A stretch of DNA of 64,000 bases from Aquimarina acroporae (GCF_023195925.1 NZ_JALPRE010000006.1:372001-436000); one strand, 5' to 3'. Shown: positions 24,858 to 33,436, counted from the first letter of the stretch. Notes: generated by a model not told the origin, from the sequence alone. Numbers and translations: made by a program.

Positions 24858-25736
24858 TTATAAGTCTGATAATTTTGTATCAATGTCCAACAACAACCAT
24901 TCTGTCCATTGCCAATATGGAAAATGGGGGTTTAAATCAAGGGCATTATCCAATATTAATTTCTTTCTTAATCCGCTAAAGGAATAGGTCTCTCCAGTAT
25001 CGTCTAATTTTAAACATTTACTCCCCTTTCTATAAATAGTAGCAATTTTATTAACTCCCTTTTCACTCAAAGGGAGATATTTCACTTTTTGCCCGACTTT
25101 AATTTTTTCTTCAAGAAAAAGTTTTGTAATGTATCTACCTTTTCTTTTTTTACCAGTATCTTTTGGTGAGTCTGACTCTGTTACTAGAAAATTGCGTGCG
25201 ATAAACTCAATTTCATTATCTTGGAAATAATTAAAAGTCAAAACATTTATTTGAAGCCCGTTGCCTGCAAGGTATTTGCATACTCTTTCTGTAATTAAAT
25301 CAATTGAAGAACCTACGATGTAGATTTTTTGATTTTCGTTTATCTCTATGTCCTCTTCGTAATCATCAAACTTCTCCGACATTAATTCTGAAACAGTCTT
25401 ATCTATTCCATTTTTTGCAAGAATGTCATTAATTCCATCTTCATCCAAGGTATCTATCCAAGATGCATAGTCTAAAACTTGTGCTGTAACTTCTCTTGTA
25501 GTTAACCCTCTTTTTAATTCAAGAACAATTATATCTCCATTTTCATCAATTGCGAGCAGGTCAATTTCTTTCCCGTGGTCAGTTTTAATTTTAGAACCAA
25601 TCAGAATAGCATCTGGAAGTACAATGGAAATATCATTTTCAATCCACGTATGAATTCTATCTTCATAGTCTAAATTATTTGAGCTGATTTCTACTAATTT
25701 GTTATCATCAACTTTCCATAGTTTGGTTTTTTCCAT
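24858..25736 (-). CDS. NucS/DUF91-like PD-(D/E)XK nuclease domain protein
   Basis: This 292-residue protein has a clear nuclease core: D59 in KEIDLLAID, E73-L-K75 in IVLELKRG, and the following helix with Q86...Y90 (TAQVLDYA), the arrangement of NucS/DUF91 nucleases. The N-terminal ~35 residues fit the same family. The C-terminal ~100 residues (KVGQKVKYLPLSEKG onward) form a separate, unrecognised domain. It is leftward, within the cargo block, upstream of the type I operon by about 170 bp. It may be an accessory defence or repair nuclease. Confidence 0.8.
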   Translation of the reverse strand: MEKTKLWKVDDNKLVEISSNNLDYEDRIHTWIENDISIVLPDAILIGSKIKTDHGKEIDLLAIDENGDIIVLELKRGLTTREVTAQVLDYASWIDTLDEDGINDILAKNGIDKTVSELMSEKFDDYEEDIEINENQKIYIVGSSIDLITERVCKYLAGNGLQINVLTFNYFQDNEIEFIARNFLVTESDSPKDTGKKRKGRYITKLFLEEKIKVGQKVKYLPLSEKGVNKIATIYRKGSKCLKLDDTGETYSFSGLRKKLILDNALDLNPHFPYWQWTEWLLLDIDTKLSDL

Positions 25737-25778
25737 ATGTATTTTTCTAAATTTAAAATCACGCTTTTAGTATGAAAC

Positions 25779-25799
25779 GAAGTGCGTGATAGGCACTTC
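25779..25799. repeat. Hairpin between nuclease and zinc-ribbon genes
   Basis: GAAGTGC and GCACTTC form a perfect 7-bp stem with a 7-nt loop; an overlapping pair, ATCACGC (25758) and GCGTGAT (25784), could form an alternative stem. It lies about 100 nt beyond the stop of the leftward zinc-ribbon gene and may end that transcript. Confidence 0.4.
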
Positions 25800-25900
25800 C
25801 TTTTTCTGATTAACACAGAGTCTTTTTACAGTTACTCGCTAACCTTACTAAAAATCATATGTTTAACATATCTTACATACATTATTTATTGCCGTAGAAT

Positions 25901-27370
25901 TTATTTCGACGGCTTAATTTTACTTCTTTGATTTACAATATTCTGATAATTTTTGTTTTGTCTGATATAGACATTATTTCGATTGTAAATGACCTGACAA
26001 TGTTCACATTTATAATTCCCTCCCTTCTCAATCATTTTGGATTTACATCTATAACAAAAGCATTCTGCTTTTTCCCAATGACCTTTTTTTTTCTCAATTA
26101 AACTAATCAAACTTTGAGGAATACTACGGCCATTAACTTTTAAACCATCAGCTCTTCTTATAAATTGTTCATTCGAGCAACAGCTTCCACATGCATCACA
26201 AATTATTAACCCGTTTTCACATCTTTCGGATATTCGACTATCAATAACATTTGTGCATTTGCTATTCAAGCAATGAGTAAGATATATTTCTTTTCGATAG
26301 TCATTACAATTTTTATTATTGCAATGGAAATGAGATACTCTGTAAAAACCAAAATTACTTTGTTTTGAAGGTCTTAATACCTTGCTACATTTTTTACATT
26401 TAATTCTGTCTATTAACCTATTCAGCCTATTAATCTCACTAACAAATATATAATAACCTTTATCCTCAAAAGGAAGACCTAATATCTTCAAAAAATCTCT
26501 CAAAGTGTAGTTTTTCCATTCCTCAAAACTATGATCGTTTTGATTAGCCTTCATACATTTTCTGCCGTAACACCACCAAAACTTTTGAGAGGAAAGATTA
26601 CATTCAATTTCTGATAGTCGCCCTTCACAACTCTCCACAGGACTCTCATCTGGCATAATTAAAAATGTATTAGTATTTTTTTTCCATTTGAACGGATATT
26701 TTTTGTCATTGTAAATGATGTTTTTTCCATACTTTAAATAATCATCACTTTTTTTATTTGGTTTACGCTCAATTACTTCAAGAAGACAAACTATGCCTTT
26801 TGTGTAAATACCTTTTTGATGATGAACTATTAAATCTCCATAGCCCGATTTGTCTTGGTTTTTAATCGAATATCCCTGATATATATCGTAAACCTTATAA
26901 TTTTTCCCTCTCAACTCTATGTAAAATTCATCCTGTTTTTTTCTAACGATTGCCGTTCTTTCAGGACAGCTATCGAACAAAAGATTTATTTTAGAAAGAT
27001 GTTCGAGATCGTTTTTTAGATAGTCAGCTATAAAATCTGCTATATTTCGTACCAGTTCATAGTTTTCTTTGTAATCTTTTGGGAAATGACCTTTATTATT
27101 AATGAATTGTAACGTCTGTAAAACCAAATCTAATGTATAATCTATTTCTTTAGGCTTCCCAAACTCAACATACGTATCAAAGCTAAATGTTTTAATTTCC
27201 AATAATTCTTCGACAGTTAATGTAATCTGTCCTTTGTGAATTTCGGACATTACCTTTTTAAGAAAAAGCATCTGATTTTTAGAATCAACCCCTAAAATTG
27301 AAGATTTAAAAGTATTAAACATCTCCAATGTGAGAGGTTCGTTACTTTCAATCCATTTCTCTATTGTCAT
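25901..27370 (-). CDS. Multi-zinc-ribbon protein of unknown function
   Basis: From the ATG at 27370 this is a 489-residue protein; a TTG 19 codons upstream is less likely. The first ~180 residues are helical. A middle part includes YGDLIVHHQKG and LLEVIERK, which might be a degenerate nuclease-like core (speculative). The C-terminal ~190 residues hold a series of zinc-binding pairs: CKKC, HCNNKNC, CLNSKC, ICDACGSCC, CFCYRC and YKCEHC, so several zinc ribbons in tandem. It lies between the NucS-like and AbiGi-like genes in the cargo block. I do not recognise a named family; a nucleic-acid-binding defence role is a reasonable guess. Confidence 0.6.
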   Translation of the reverse strand: MTIEKWIESNEPLTLEMFNTFKSSILGVDSKNQMLFLKKVMSEIHKGQITLTVEELLEIKTFSFDTYVEFGKPKEIDYTLDLVLQTLQFINNKGHFPKDYKENYELVRNIADFIADYLKNDLEHLSKINLLFDSCPERTAIVRKKQDEFYIELRGKNYKVYDIYQGYSIKNQDKSGYGDLIVHHQKGIYTKGIVCLLEVIERKPNKKSDDYLKYGKNIIYNDKKYPFKWKKNTNTFLIMPDESPVESCEGRLSEIECNLSSQKFWWCYGRKCMKANQNDHSFEEWKNYTLRDFLKILGLPFEDKGYYIFVSEINRLNRLIDRIKCKKCSKVLRPSKQSNFGFYRVSHFHCNNKNCNDYRKEIYLTHCLNSKCTNVIDSRISERCENGLIICDACGSCCSNEQFIRRADGLKVNGRSIPQSLISLIEKKKGHWEKAECFCYRCKSKMIEKGGNYKCEHCQVIYNRNNVYIRQNKNYQNIVNQRSKIKPSK

Positions 27371-27563
27371 CAAGATTTCTTTAATATTCTTACTAACGAT
27401 TAAATTTATTATAAAATTCTTACACAAAAATTTAACTCGTTAACAAAAGAAATTAATAGAGTTTCTTTATATGTGAAATGATATACAATGTCTCTTGTAA
27501 GGTGCGTTTACTTCCCGAAAGGAGAATATTTACTAAACAAATCTTTGTTAGGGGCTTTTTATT

Positions 27564-28409
27564 TTATAGATCGCTCGTTACTTTATCTAGTGATAAAATT
27601 ATTAGTTGTCCATTTGTTATTTGTTCGATAACTTTTTCTTTTGTATATTTTTCAAATAGAATTTTATAGATAATATGTATTTCGTTTTGCTCTTTTGCGA
27701 TTATGAAATTAATATCATTGAGTTCAAATTTTAAAGGATTTTCTTTGTAATGAGGTTTTGATTTCTTTGTCCATTCTGCAAACTCTTTATTAAATTCATT
27801 ACCGCTAGCATCTGTTTCATAAATGATTTTTTTCTCAACGTGTCTTGGGATATATCTCCATTCTCTATCATTATAAGCTAATCTTTCTTGACCTTTCGAA
27901 TCCGTAACAATATATGGTTTGAGATATAGAATCATATCATACATCTGAGAATGAGTTTTCTCAAAAATTCTTTCCAGAGCTTGAATATTATTGTCGGTTA
28001 ATTGCTCAAAATTCAATTCTGATAAATTTTTTAGTGGATCACCTTCAAAATGGAAGTTAACTCCATTTTGTCCGTGTTCTTTTAGCAAGTGTAGTGTTTG
28101 TCCCAATGCAGACTCTCGCATTAAATCCCATACACCTCTTTCATAATCACTTCCTTTATAAGTGTAAGCAACAGGATGAAGACCATTCTTTGTTCCCCAA
28201 TCCCTTTTGAGTCCAATGAAATAATCTCCATAACTTACTTGATTTCTAGACTCAATTAATGGAACATTACTAAAACTAACCATCATGATTTTTGTTTTAC
28301 GATCAGCTATACTCTCATCTGCATAAGAAGAATAGAAGCCATTGCACAAAATCGAAGTCAAGTGCTCGATTTTTCTTGTTCCGTGAAAAAGTGTTGTAAT
28401 TTTTTTCAA
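27564..28409 (-). CDS. AbiGi-like (abortive infection) protein
   Basis: This 281-residue protein starts with TTG at 28409. Its N-terminal ~200 residues resemble the AbiGi family of abortive-infection antitoxins: LFHGTRKIEHLTSILCNGFY, MMVSFSNVPL, YGDYFIGLKRDWGTKNGLHP and the following helical part. The early H9-G-T motif also recalls ADP-ribosyltransferase-fold proteins such as DarT, so an enzymatic role cannot be excluded. In lactococci AbiGi is paired with the toxin AbiGii. No AbiGii-type nucleotidyltransferase is found here, so it is either an orphan or works with the zinc-ribbon gene downstream. It is the cargo gene nearest the right end of the element. Confidence 0.65.
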   Translation of the reverse strand: MKKITTLFHGTRKIEHLTSILCNGFYSSYADESIADRKTKIMMVSFSNVPLIESRNQVSYGDYFIGLKRDWGTKNGLHPVAYTYKGSDYERGVWDLMRESALGQTLHLLKEHGQNGVNFHFEGDPLKNLSELNFEQLTDNNIQALERIFEKTHSQMYDMILYLKPYIVTDSKGQERLAYNDREWRYIPRHVEKKIIYETDASGNEFNKEFAEWTKKSKPHYKENPLKFELNDINFIIAKEQNEIHIIYKILFEKYTKEKVIEQITNGQLIILSLDKVTSDL

Positions 28410-28787
28410 TTCAATTCGTGTATTTCTTCAAATTGCCACTAACAATGAAATAACGGATATATCTCTTATATTTCCAATATGTTTATCTCAAAATTAGGGA
28501 TATTTCCACTCAATCATGCATTTTTTGATGTTTATTATAGGATTCTAACTACTCTTTAATTAAGATAATAAACTTATGTATAGTAAAAATTTTAACAACC
28601 CCTGTTAAGTAAAGGAATTCTATATGCTTATGTGTATAAGACTATATGGGGTTTTATTGCAAAATTTTCTGAAAAGAAAAACTATTTCATAAAAAGGGGT
28701 GGGGTGTCATTATTGATTGGTTTTCATAAGATTTTGACTTTTTCTTAGTGTTGAGGTTGCCGTATTTTGACAAATAAACTACTTTGT
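28410..28787. other. AT-rich spacer at the right end of the element
   Basis: About 380 bases without a recognisable gene lie between the AbiGi-like start codon and the right arm-type repeat. The area should contain the leftward promoter for the AbiGi-like gene. No exact TAnnTTTG box in that direction was found. Confidence 0.4.
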
Positions 28788-28810
28788 AAAATCCCCTTAA
28801 TAGTCCCCTT
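28788..28810. repeat. Right copy of the paired TCCCCT arm-type repeat
   Basis: This 23-base stretch matches 13381-13403 at 20 positions and again contains two TCCCCT units 12 bp apart, in the same orientation. It lies 42 bp inside the right attachment core, as expected of an arm-type integrase site. Confidence 0.6.
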
Positions 28811-28816
28811 GAATTT

Positions 28817-28851
28817 AAAACTCCCATAATCATTGGAGATTTGGGAGTTTT
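28817..28851. terminator. Terminator hairpin supplied by the element at the ssrA 3' end
   Basis: AAAACTCCCA pairs with TGGGAGTTTT (10 bp) around a 15-nt loop. On the minus strand it begins 4 nt after the mature ssrA 3' end, so it is positioned to end tmRNA transcription. It is element DNA, replacing the terminator now stranded at 13214. Confidence 0.7.
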
Positions 28852-28852
28852 T

Positions 28853-28866
28853 TGTGGAGTCGGAGG
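28853..28866. repeat. Right attachment-site core within ssrA
   Basis: This is the 14-bp copy of TGTGGAGTCGGAGG that forms the 3' acceptor end of the tmRNA. Integration at this point keeps ssrA intact. Confidence 0.85.
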
Positions 28867-29250
28867 GATTCGAACCCTCGTCCAAACAAGGAACAACATA
28901 GCTTTCTACACGCTTAGTCTTTGTTTAATTTTCGACGATAAGAAAGACCAAAAACCGCCAACCTATCGCTTATTCTCAATTAAATTTCGAAATATTATCG
29001 AGATCCTATTATTTCTAGGTTTACTTTTACGAAGTCTCAAAATCAATCGCCGCAAACCAAGGCTATTGGGAGACTTCCTGCTTGCTCACCTAGTGAGCCG
29101 AGGCACTATCCTACTATAATTCAGATTATGCAGCTAGGGCGTAGTTATTCTCGCCGTTTAAAAAAGTGAAACATGATATTTACGAGCTATATCCCAGCGC
29201 TCGACGTGCTTACCATCCTATTCATCTCGCTGTCAAAACCAGTCGACCCC
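28855..29250 (-). ncRNA. ssrA: Transfer-messenger RNA (tmRNA)
   Basis: The ends form a tRNA-like acceptor stem: 5' GGGGUCG (29250-29244) pairs with 3' CGACUCC (28862-28856), followed by the discriminator A at 28855. The T arm AGGGTTCGAATCCCT lies next to it. CCA is not encoded. The tag frame is at 29155-29126 and reads GENNYALAA then TAA, the form known from Porphyromonas and relatives. The RNA rescues stalled ribosomes by adding this degradation tag. Its 3' end is the integration site of the element to the left. It is transcribed away from the oxidoreductase gene at 29395. Confidence 0.96.
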
Positions 29251-29394
29251 GATGATACTTTGGTTACAGTAACTATTTAATGTCAAATTGACCAAAAAAC
29301 ACCTTCCTGAAACCTAAAATGGTTGGCAAAGATAACTATAATTGTCATATCTTTAGCCGCAATTTTAAATGAACAAAATATATACCAAAGTTAT

Positions 29395-30603
29395 ATGACC
29401 AAGTTCGGTATCATTAAAGAACGTAAAAACCCGCCAGATCGTCGTGTGGTTTTCTCTCCGCAAGGTATAAAAAATGTAACTTCTCGCTTTCCAGAAGCTC
29501 AGTTTTTAGTAGAAAATTCAGACATAAGAGTGTTTAAAGACTATGAATATACTAAGGTCGGTGCTCATGTCACAGACGATATGTCTGCCTGTGATGTATT
29601 GCTGGGAGTAAAAGAAGTTCCTAAAGAAGATTTGATACCTAATAAGAAATACTTTTTCTTTTCACACACCATAAAAAAACAACCTTATAATCGGGAGTTA
29701 CTAAAAACGATTCTTGACAAGAATATTGAGTTATATGACCATGAAGTTATTGTGGGTCAAAGTGGTTTTAGACTTATTGGTTTTGGTCGCTATGCTGGTA
29801 TTGTAGGTGCCTATAATGGGTTTCGAGCATGGGGACTTGCATATGATAGTTTTAACTTACCCAAAGCAGAAACGCTTGACGATCAAAAAGAGTTGGAAGC
29901 TCAACTTTCAACACTTTCGCTACCAGCCATCAAAATTGTACTTACCGGTAAAGGTAAAGTTGGAAGTGGTGCGAAGGAGATTCTGGATGCAATGAAAATA
30001 CGTGAGGTAAGTGTAGAAGAGTATCTTAATGGTAGTTTTGATGAGCCGGTATATGTTCAAATAGATGTACTTGATTATAACAAACGAAAAGACCGAACCA
30101 TAATTGATAAAATGGATTTTTATAAAAATCCGCAGGACTATGAAGGAGATTTTATGCGATTTGCCAAAGTGTCTGATATGTATATCGCGGGTCACTTTTT
30201 TGGTGATGGAGCTCCTTTTATATTTACGAGGGAAGATGCCAGATCTCAAGATTTTAATATAAAATTGGTAGCCGATATATCGTGTGATATCGATGGCCCT
30301 GTGGCCAGTACGCTTAGAGCATCAACGATTGCAGATCCTATATATGGATATGATCCAAATACAGAAACTGAAGTCGATTTTAAAAATTCCAATGCTATTG
30401 TGGTTATGGCAGTAGATAATTTACCTTGTGAACTACCTAAAGATGCCAGTGAAGGTTTTGGTGAAATGTTTTTGGAGCACGTGATCCCTGCTTTTTTTAA
30501 TAAGGATGAAGATGGCGTATTGGAAAGAGCCAGAATGACCAAGGGTGGAAAATTAACAGAAAGATTTAGTTACCTTCAGGATTATGTGGATGGTAAAGAG
30601 TAA
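29395..30603 (+). CDS. NAD(P)-dependent oxidoreductase (alanine dehydrogenase/saccharopine dehydrogenase-like)
   Basis: I choose the ATG at 29395, giving 402 residues starting MTKFGIIKERKNPPDRRV; this is the usual start of alanine dehydrogenase/PNT N-terminal domains (FGIIKERKxPPDRRV). A TTG 24 codons earlier adds an unrelated stretch. The N-terminal domain contains VGAHVTDDMSACDVLLGVKEV. The Rossmann-type segment AIKIVLTGKGKVGSGAKEIL binds the nucleotide. It probably oxidises or reduces an amino acid or saccharopine-like substrate in the cytoplasm. pyrF follows after 22 bp and is likely in the same transcript. Confidence 0.8.
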   Translation: MTKFGIIKERKNPPDRRVVFSPQGIKNVTSRFPEAQFLVENSDIRVFKDYEYTKVGAHVTDDMSACDVLLGVKEVPKEDLIPNKKYFFFSHTIKKQPYNRELLKTILDKNIELYDHEVIVGQSGFRLIGFGRYAGIVGAYNGFRAWGLAYDSFNLPKAETLDDQKELEAQLSTLSLPAIKIVLTGKGKVGSGAKEILDAMKIREVSVEEYLNGSFDEPVYVQIDVLDYNKRKDRTIIDKMDFYKNPQDYEGDFMRFAKVSDMYIAGHFFGDGAPFIFTREDARSQDFNIKLVADISCDIDGPVASTLRASTIADPIYGYDPNTETEVDFKNSNAIVVMAVDNLPCELPKDASEGFGEMFLEHVIPAFFNKDEDGVLERARMTKGGKLTERFSYLQDYVDGKE

Positions 30604-30625
30604 TTTTGAATAAATACAACACTAC

Positions 30626-31462
30626 ATGACTACTCAACAACTGGTTGAACAGATTTATAAAAAGAAATCATTTTTATGTGTCGGTCTTGATGTCGATCTT
30701 AATAAAATACCAGAACACTTACTAGACAAGGAAGATCCTATTTTCGAATTTAATAAAGCTATTATCGATGCTACGCATCATCTGGCAGTGGCCTATAAAC
30801 CTAATATCGCATTTTACGAAGCCTATGGGTTAAGAGGGTGGAAGTCTCTAGAGAGAACTGTTAAGTATCTTAATGAGCATCACCCCGATATTTTCACTAT
30901 TGCTGATGCTAAAAGAGGGGATATAGGTAATACCAGTACCATGTATGCTAAGGCCTTTTTTGAAGATTTACAATTCGATTCGGTAACGGTGGCTCCATAT
31001 ATGGGTAAAGATTCTGTAGAGCCTTTCTTGGCTTTTGAAAATAAACACACCATACTTTTAGCACTAACCTCTAATCAGGGAGCTTTCGATTTCCAGATGC
31101 AATTATTGCATCATAATACTCCTTTGTATCAAGAAGTATTAGGGGAGTCATTGAAGTGGGAGAATTCAAAAAACTTAATGTATGTAGTGGGAGCTACGAA
31201 GACAGAGTTTATTGGTGAAATAAGAAAAATTATTCCCGATAGTTTCCTATTGGTTCCAGGGGTAGGAGCGCAAGGAGGTAATCTACAAGAAGTTTGTACC
31301 TACGGATTGAACGATCAAGTGGGGTTATTAATTAATTCTTCTCGGGGAATTATCTATGCTTCTAAAGGGACAGATTTTGCTGAAGCCGCAAAAAACAAAG
31401 CGTTGGAGCTTCAACACGAGATGGAATTAATATTAAACAAAAGAAACGAGAACCTTTCGTAA
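30626..31462 (+). CDS. pyrF: Orotidine 5'-phosphate decarboxylase (type 2)
   Basis: This 278-residue TIM-barrel enzyme converts OMP to UMP, the last step of de novo pyrimidine synthesis. The catalytic signature D94-A-K96-R-G-D99-I is present, with the first strand [10 protein letters not shown] and the phosphate-binding end [11 protein letters not shown] and [10 protein letters not shown]. The length and sequence are those of the longer type 2 PyrF of Bacteroidetes. It is intact. It sits 22 bp after an NAD(P)-dependent oxidoreductase gene, so its expression may depend on that promoter. Confidence 0.96.
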   Translation: MTTQQLVEQIYKKKSFLCVGLDVDLNKIPEHLLDKEDPIFEFNKAIIDATHHLAVAYKPNIAFYEAYGLRGWKSLERTVKYLNEHHPDIFTIADAKRGDIGNTSTMYAKAFFEDLQFDSVTVAPYMGKDSVEPFLAFENKHTILLALTSNQGAFDFQMQLLHHNTPLYQEVLGESLKWENSKNLMYVVGATKTEFIGEIRKIIPDSFLLVPGVGAQGGNLQEVCTYGLNDQVGLLINSSRGIIYASKGTDFAEAAKNKALELQHEMELILNKRNENLS

Positions 31463-31500
31463 AAAGACCCTCGTTTCTCAAGAAACAATAGAATTAACGT

Positions 31501-31617
31501 TTAACGTCTATTCGCATTGAATACATGTTTTGCGTAGCCATAAAGGCCATATGCAATACAAACAACGAAAAATGACATTATTCCATAAATGATAATGTTA
31601 GGTAATACTGAATTCAT
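31501..31617 (-). CDS. Small single-span membrane protein (38 aa)
   Basis: An ATG at 31617 opens a 38-residue frame: a short polar start, one hydrophobic helix (about residues 8-27: IIIYGIMSFFVVCIAYGLYG) and a basic tail ending NANRR. This composition is typical of real small membrane proteins. It is convergent with pyrF and lies in an otherwise empty 290-bp gap. Function unknown. Confidence 0.55.
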   Translation of the reverse strand: MNSVLPNIIIYGIMSFFVVCIAYGLYGYAKHVFNANRR

Positions 31618-31755
31618 AGCCCCAAAAATTTAATTAATAATTCTTATTAAGATAAGGATTATTTGCGAAAATTCCTACTTTTAAACATCTATTTATTAGG
31701 TATTTATGAACTTTTTAGGATTTGTTAAGTTTCTTTTTAGAATGAGCTTTGCCGT

Positions 31756-32538
31756 ATGAACTTTGTAGATCAGTTATATCGTAAAATAGACCTAGATAAT
31801 ACTCCAAAACGTATTGTCTCTTTGGTGCCTTCTCAGACCGAATTACTAGTGGAACTGGGTTTAGAAGATCATATCGTAGGAGTGACTAAGTTTTGTGTAC
31901 ATCCGAATTACATTAGAAAAGAAAAAAGAGTAGTAGGAGGGACCAAAAAGATAAAGTATGAAGTTATACAGGAGTTACAACCAGATATTATTTTGTGCAA
32001 TAAAGAGGAGAATACAAAAGAAATTGTAGAGCATCTGGAGAAGAAATACCCCGTTCATGTTTCAGATATCTTTGAGCTCCCAGATGCACTTGAAATGATC
32101 AAACAATATGGGGAGATTTTTGACAAAGGACCTCAGGCCAAAACTCTTATTTCTAAAATAAGGCAGGAAGAGCAATCTTTTAAAGAGTTTATAGCAAATA
32201 AACCTAAAAAGCACATTGCCTATTTTATCTGGAAAGATCCCTGGATGGCAGTGGGAAATACTACTTTTGTGCACCATATACTCCAGAAAAATGGGTTTAT
32301 TAACGTTTTTGGAGGTATAAGTCGTTATCCTGAAGTAACTCCTTCGACCATGCTCAAGTTGGAAAAATTAGATATTATTTTGTTGTCTTCAGAACCTTTT
32401 CCTTTTTCAGAAAAACATATCGAAGAAGCACGTAAATTACATCCAACGGCAGCTATAAAATTGGTAGATGGTGAGTATTTTTCTTGGTATGGTTCGCGTT
32501 TGACAGAAGCTTTCACATATTTTAAAACATTGCATTAG
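31756..32538 (+). CDS. BtuF/FhuD-like helical-backbone metal-receptor protein without signal peptide
   Basis: This 260-residue protein has the two-lobed substrate-binding fold of cobalamin and siderophore ABC transporters: RIVSLVPSQTELLVELGL, the DHIVGVTKFCVHP strand, LQPDIILCNKEE, then the C-lobe AYFIWKDPWMAVGNTTFVHHIL. No signal peptide or lipobox is present, so it is probably cytoplasmic, unlike a true periplasmic receptor. No permease or ATPase gene is adjacent. A cobalamin-related role would fit the B12-dependent mutase gene about 6 kb away, but that link is inferred. Confidence 0.8.
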   Translation: MNFVDQLYRKIDLDNTPKRIVSLVPSQTELLVELGLEDHIVGVTKFCVHPNYIRKEKRVVGGTKKIKYEVIQELQPDIILCNKEENTKEIVEHLEKKYPVHVSDIFELPDALEMIKQYGEIFDKGPQAKTLISKIRQEEQSFKEFIANKPKKHIAYFIWKDPWMAVGNTTFVHHILQKNGFINVFGGISRYPEVTPSTMLKLEKLDIILLSSEPFPFSEKHIEEARKLHPTAAIKLVDGEYFSWYGSRLTEAFTYFKTLH

Positions 32539-32615
32539 TTTAATTTACAGTGAGTTTTAAAGTTGAACATGTCATTAAAAACTGTTAATGCTAATTTTTA
32601 TTTGAAATAAGTTTC

Positions 32616-32623
32616 TATTTTTG
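32616..32623 (+). promoter_or_regulatory. -7 promoter box of the alpha/beta hydrolase gene
   Basis: TATTTTTG is an exact TAnnTTTG match 19 nt before the TTG start codon, giving a very short leader. The -33 element is not obvious. Confidence 0.45.
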
Positions 32624-32642
32624 ACACACTAAACAGCTACAT

Positions 32643-33425
32643 TTGTTAAATTATTCAATATATCAGCATCCTACAAATCAAGAATGGGTAACGTTTGTGC
32701 ATGGCGCAGGTGGGAGTTCTTCAATTTGGTTTAAGCAAGTTCGCGAATTTAGAAAACATTTTAATGTACTTTTATTAGACCTTAGAGGTCATGGTAATTC
32801 TAAACCTGCACTAAAAGATGCGTTTAATTCTAAATATACCTTTGATTCTATTACCGAAGATATAGTCGAGGTGATAAATAAAGAAAAGATTGAGAAATCT
32901 CATTTTATAGGTATTTCTCTGGGAACGATCTTAATACGAAATCTTGCAGAAAAGTATCCAGATCGTGTGAGTAGCATGATTATGGGAGGAGCTATTATGA
33001 AACTTAATTTTAGATCTCAGGTACTGATGCGATTAGGAATCGTGTTTAAATCGGTAATACCTTATATGTTGTTATATAAATTTTTTGCATTTATAATCAT
33101 GCCTAAAAAAAATCATAAGCAGTCACGATTATTGTTTGCAAATGAGGCTAAGAAATTATATCAAAAAGAATTTGTTCGTTGGTTTAAACTTACCTCTGAG
33201 ATCAATCCGCTACTTCGATTCTTCAGAGCAAAGGATATTAAGATTCCTACTCTTTATATGATGGGTGAAGAAGATTATTTGTTTCTACCTTCGGTTCAGA
33301 AAGTAGCGCAATCTCATAAGCTATCAGATTTATTCATTGTTCAAAATTCTGGTCATGTTGTAAATGTAGAACAACCAGAGATTTTTAATAGAGAGTCTAT
33401 AGCTTTTATAGATAAATTTAAATAG
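32643..33425 (+). CDS. Alpha/beta hydrolase
   Basis: This is a 260-residue alpha/beta-hydrolase with a TTG start; the N-terminus MLNYSIYQHP and early oxyanion strand VTFVHGAGGSS show that little is missing. The nucleophile elbow is GISLG. The acidic residue lies in MGEEDYLF and the catalytic His in SGHVVNVEQPE, so the triad is complete. It is a cytoplasmic esterase, lipase or carboxylesterase-like enzyme; the substrate is unknown. It is separated from the BtuF-like gene by 104 bp and has its own promoter box. Confidence 0.88.
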   Translation: MLNYSIYQHPTNQEWVTFVHGAGGSSSIWFKQVREFRKHFNVLLLDLRGHGNSKPALKDAFNSKYTFDSITEDIVEVINKEKIEKSHFIGISLGTILIRNLAEKYPDRVSSMIMGGAIMKLNFRSQVLMRLGIVFKSVIPYMLLYKFFAFIIMPKKNHKQSRLLFANEAKKLYQKEFVRWFKLTSEINPLLRFFRAKDIKIPTLYMMGEEDYLFLPSVQKVAQSHKLSDLFIVQNSGHVVNVEQPEIFNRESIAFIDKFK

Positions 33426-33436
33426 GTAGCTGTTGT

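Larger units (their letters stand above)
13249..28866. mobile_element. Integrative element (~15.6 kb) inserted in the 3' end of ssrA
   Basis: A 14-bp direct repeat, TGTGGAGTCGGAGG, occurs at 13249-13262 and at 28853-28866; the right copy is the 3' acceptor end of the tmRNA gene. Between them lie a tyrosine integrase next to the left repeat, excisionase-like HTH genes, a RepA-like ATPase, a primase-like gene, and defence-type cargo. No relaxase, conjugation, capsid, terminase or transposase gene is present. It therefore resembles a replicating integrative island or phage-satellite-like element rather than a full conjugative element or prophage. Its mobility is inferred from the repeats and the intact integrase. 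Confidence 0.85.

Noticed and set aside
13249..28866. Classification of the island as a prophage or conjugative element
   Set aside because: No capsid, terminase, tail, relaxase or transfer genes are present between the attachment repeats.
28853..28885. Sequence resembling the T arm and acceptor of a tRNA
   Set aside because: The 5' partner is almost 400 nt away and the span encodes GENNYALAA, so it is the tRNA-like domain of tmRNA and not a tRNA gene.
29323..29394. TTG start at 29323 for the NAD(P)-dependent oxidoreductase
   Set aside because: The 24 added residues are unlike the family; the ATG at 29395 begins exactly at the conserved N-terminus.
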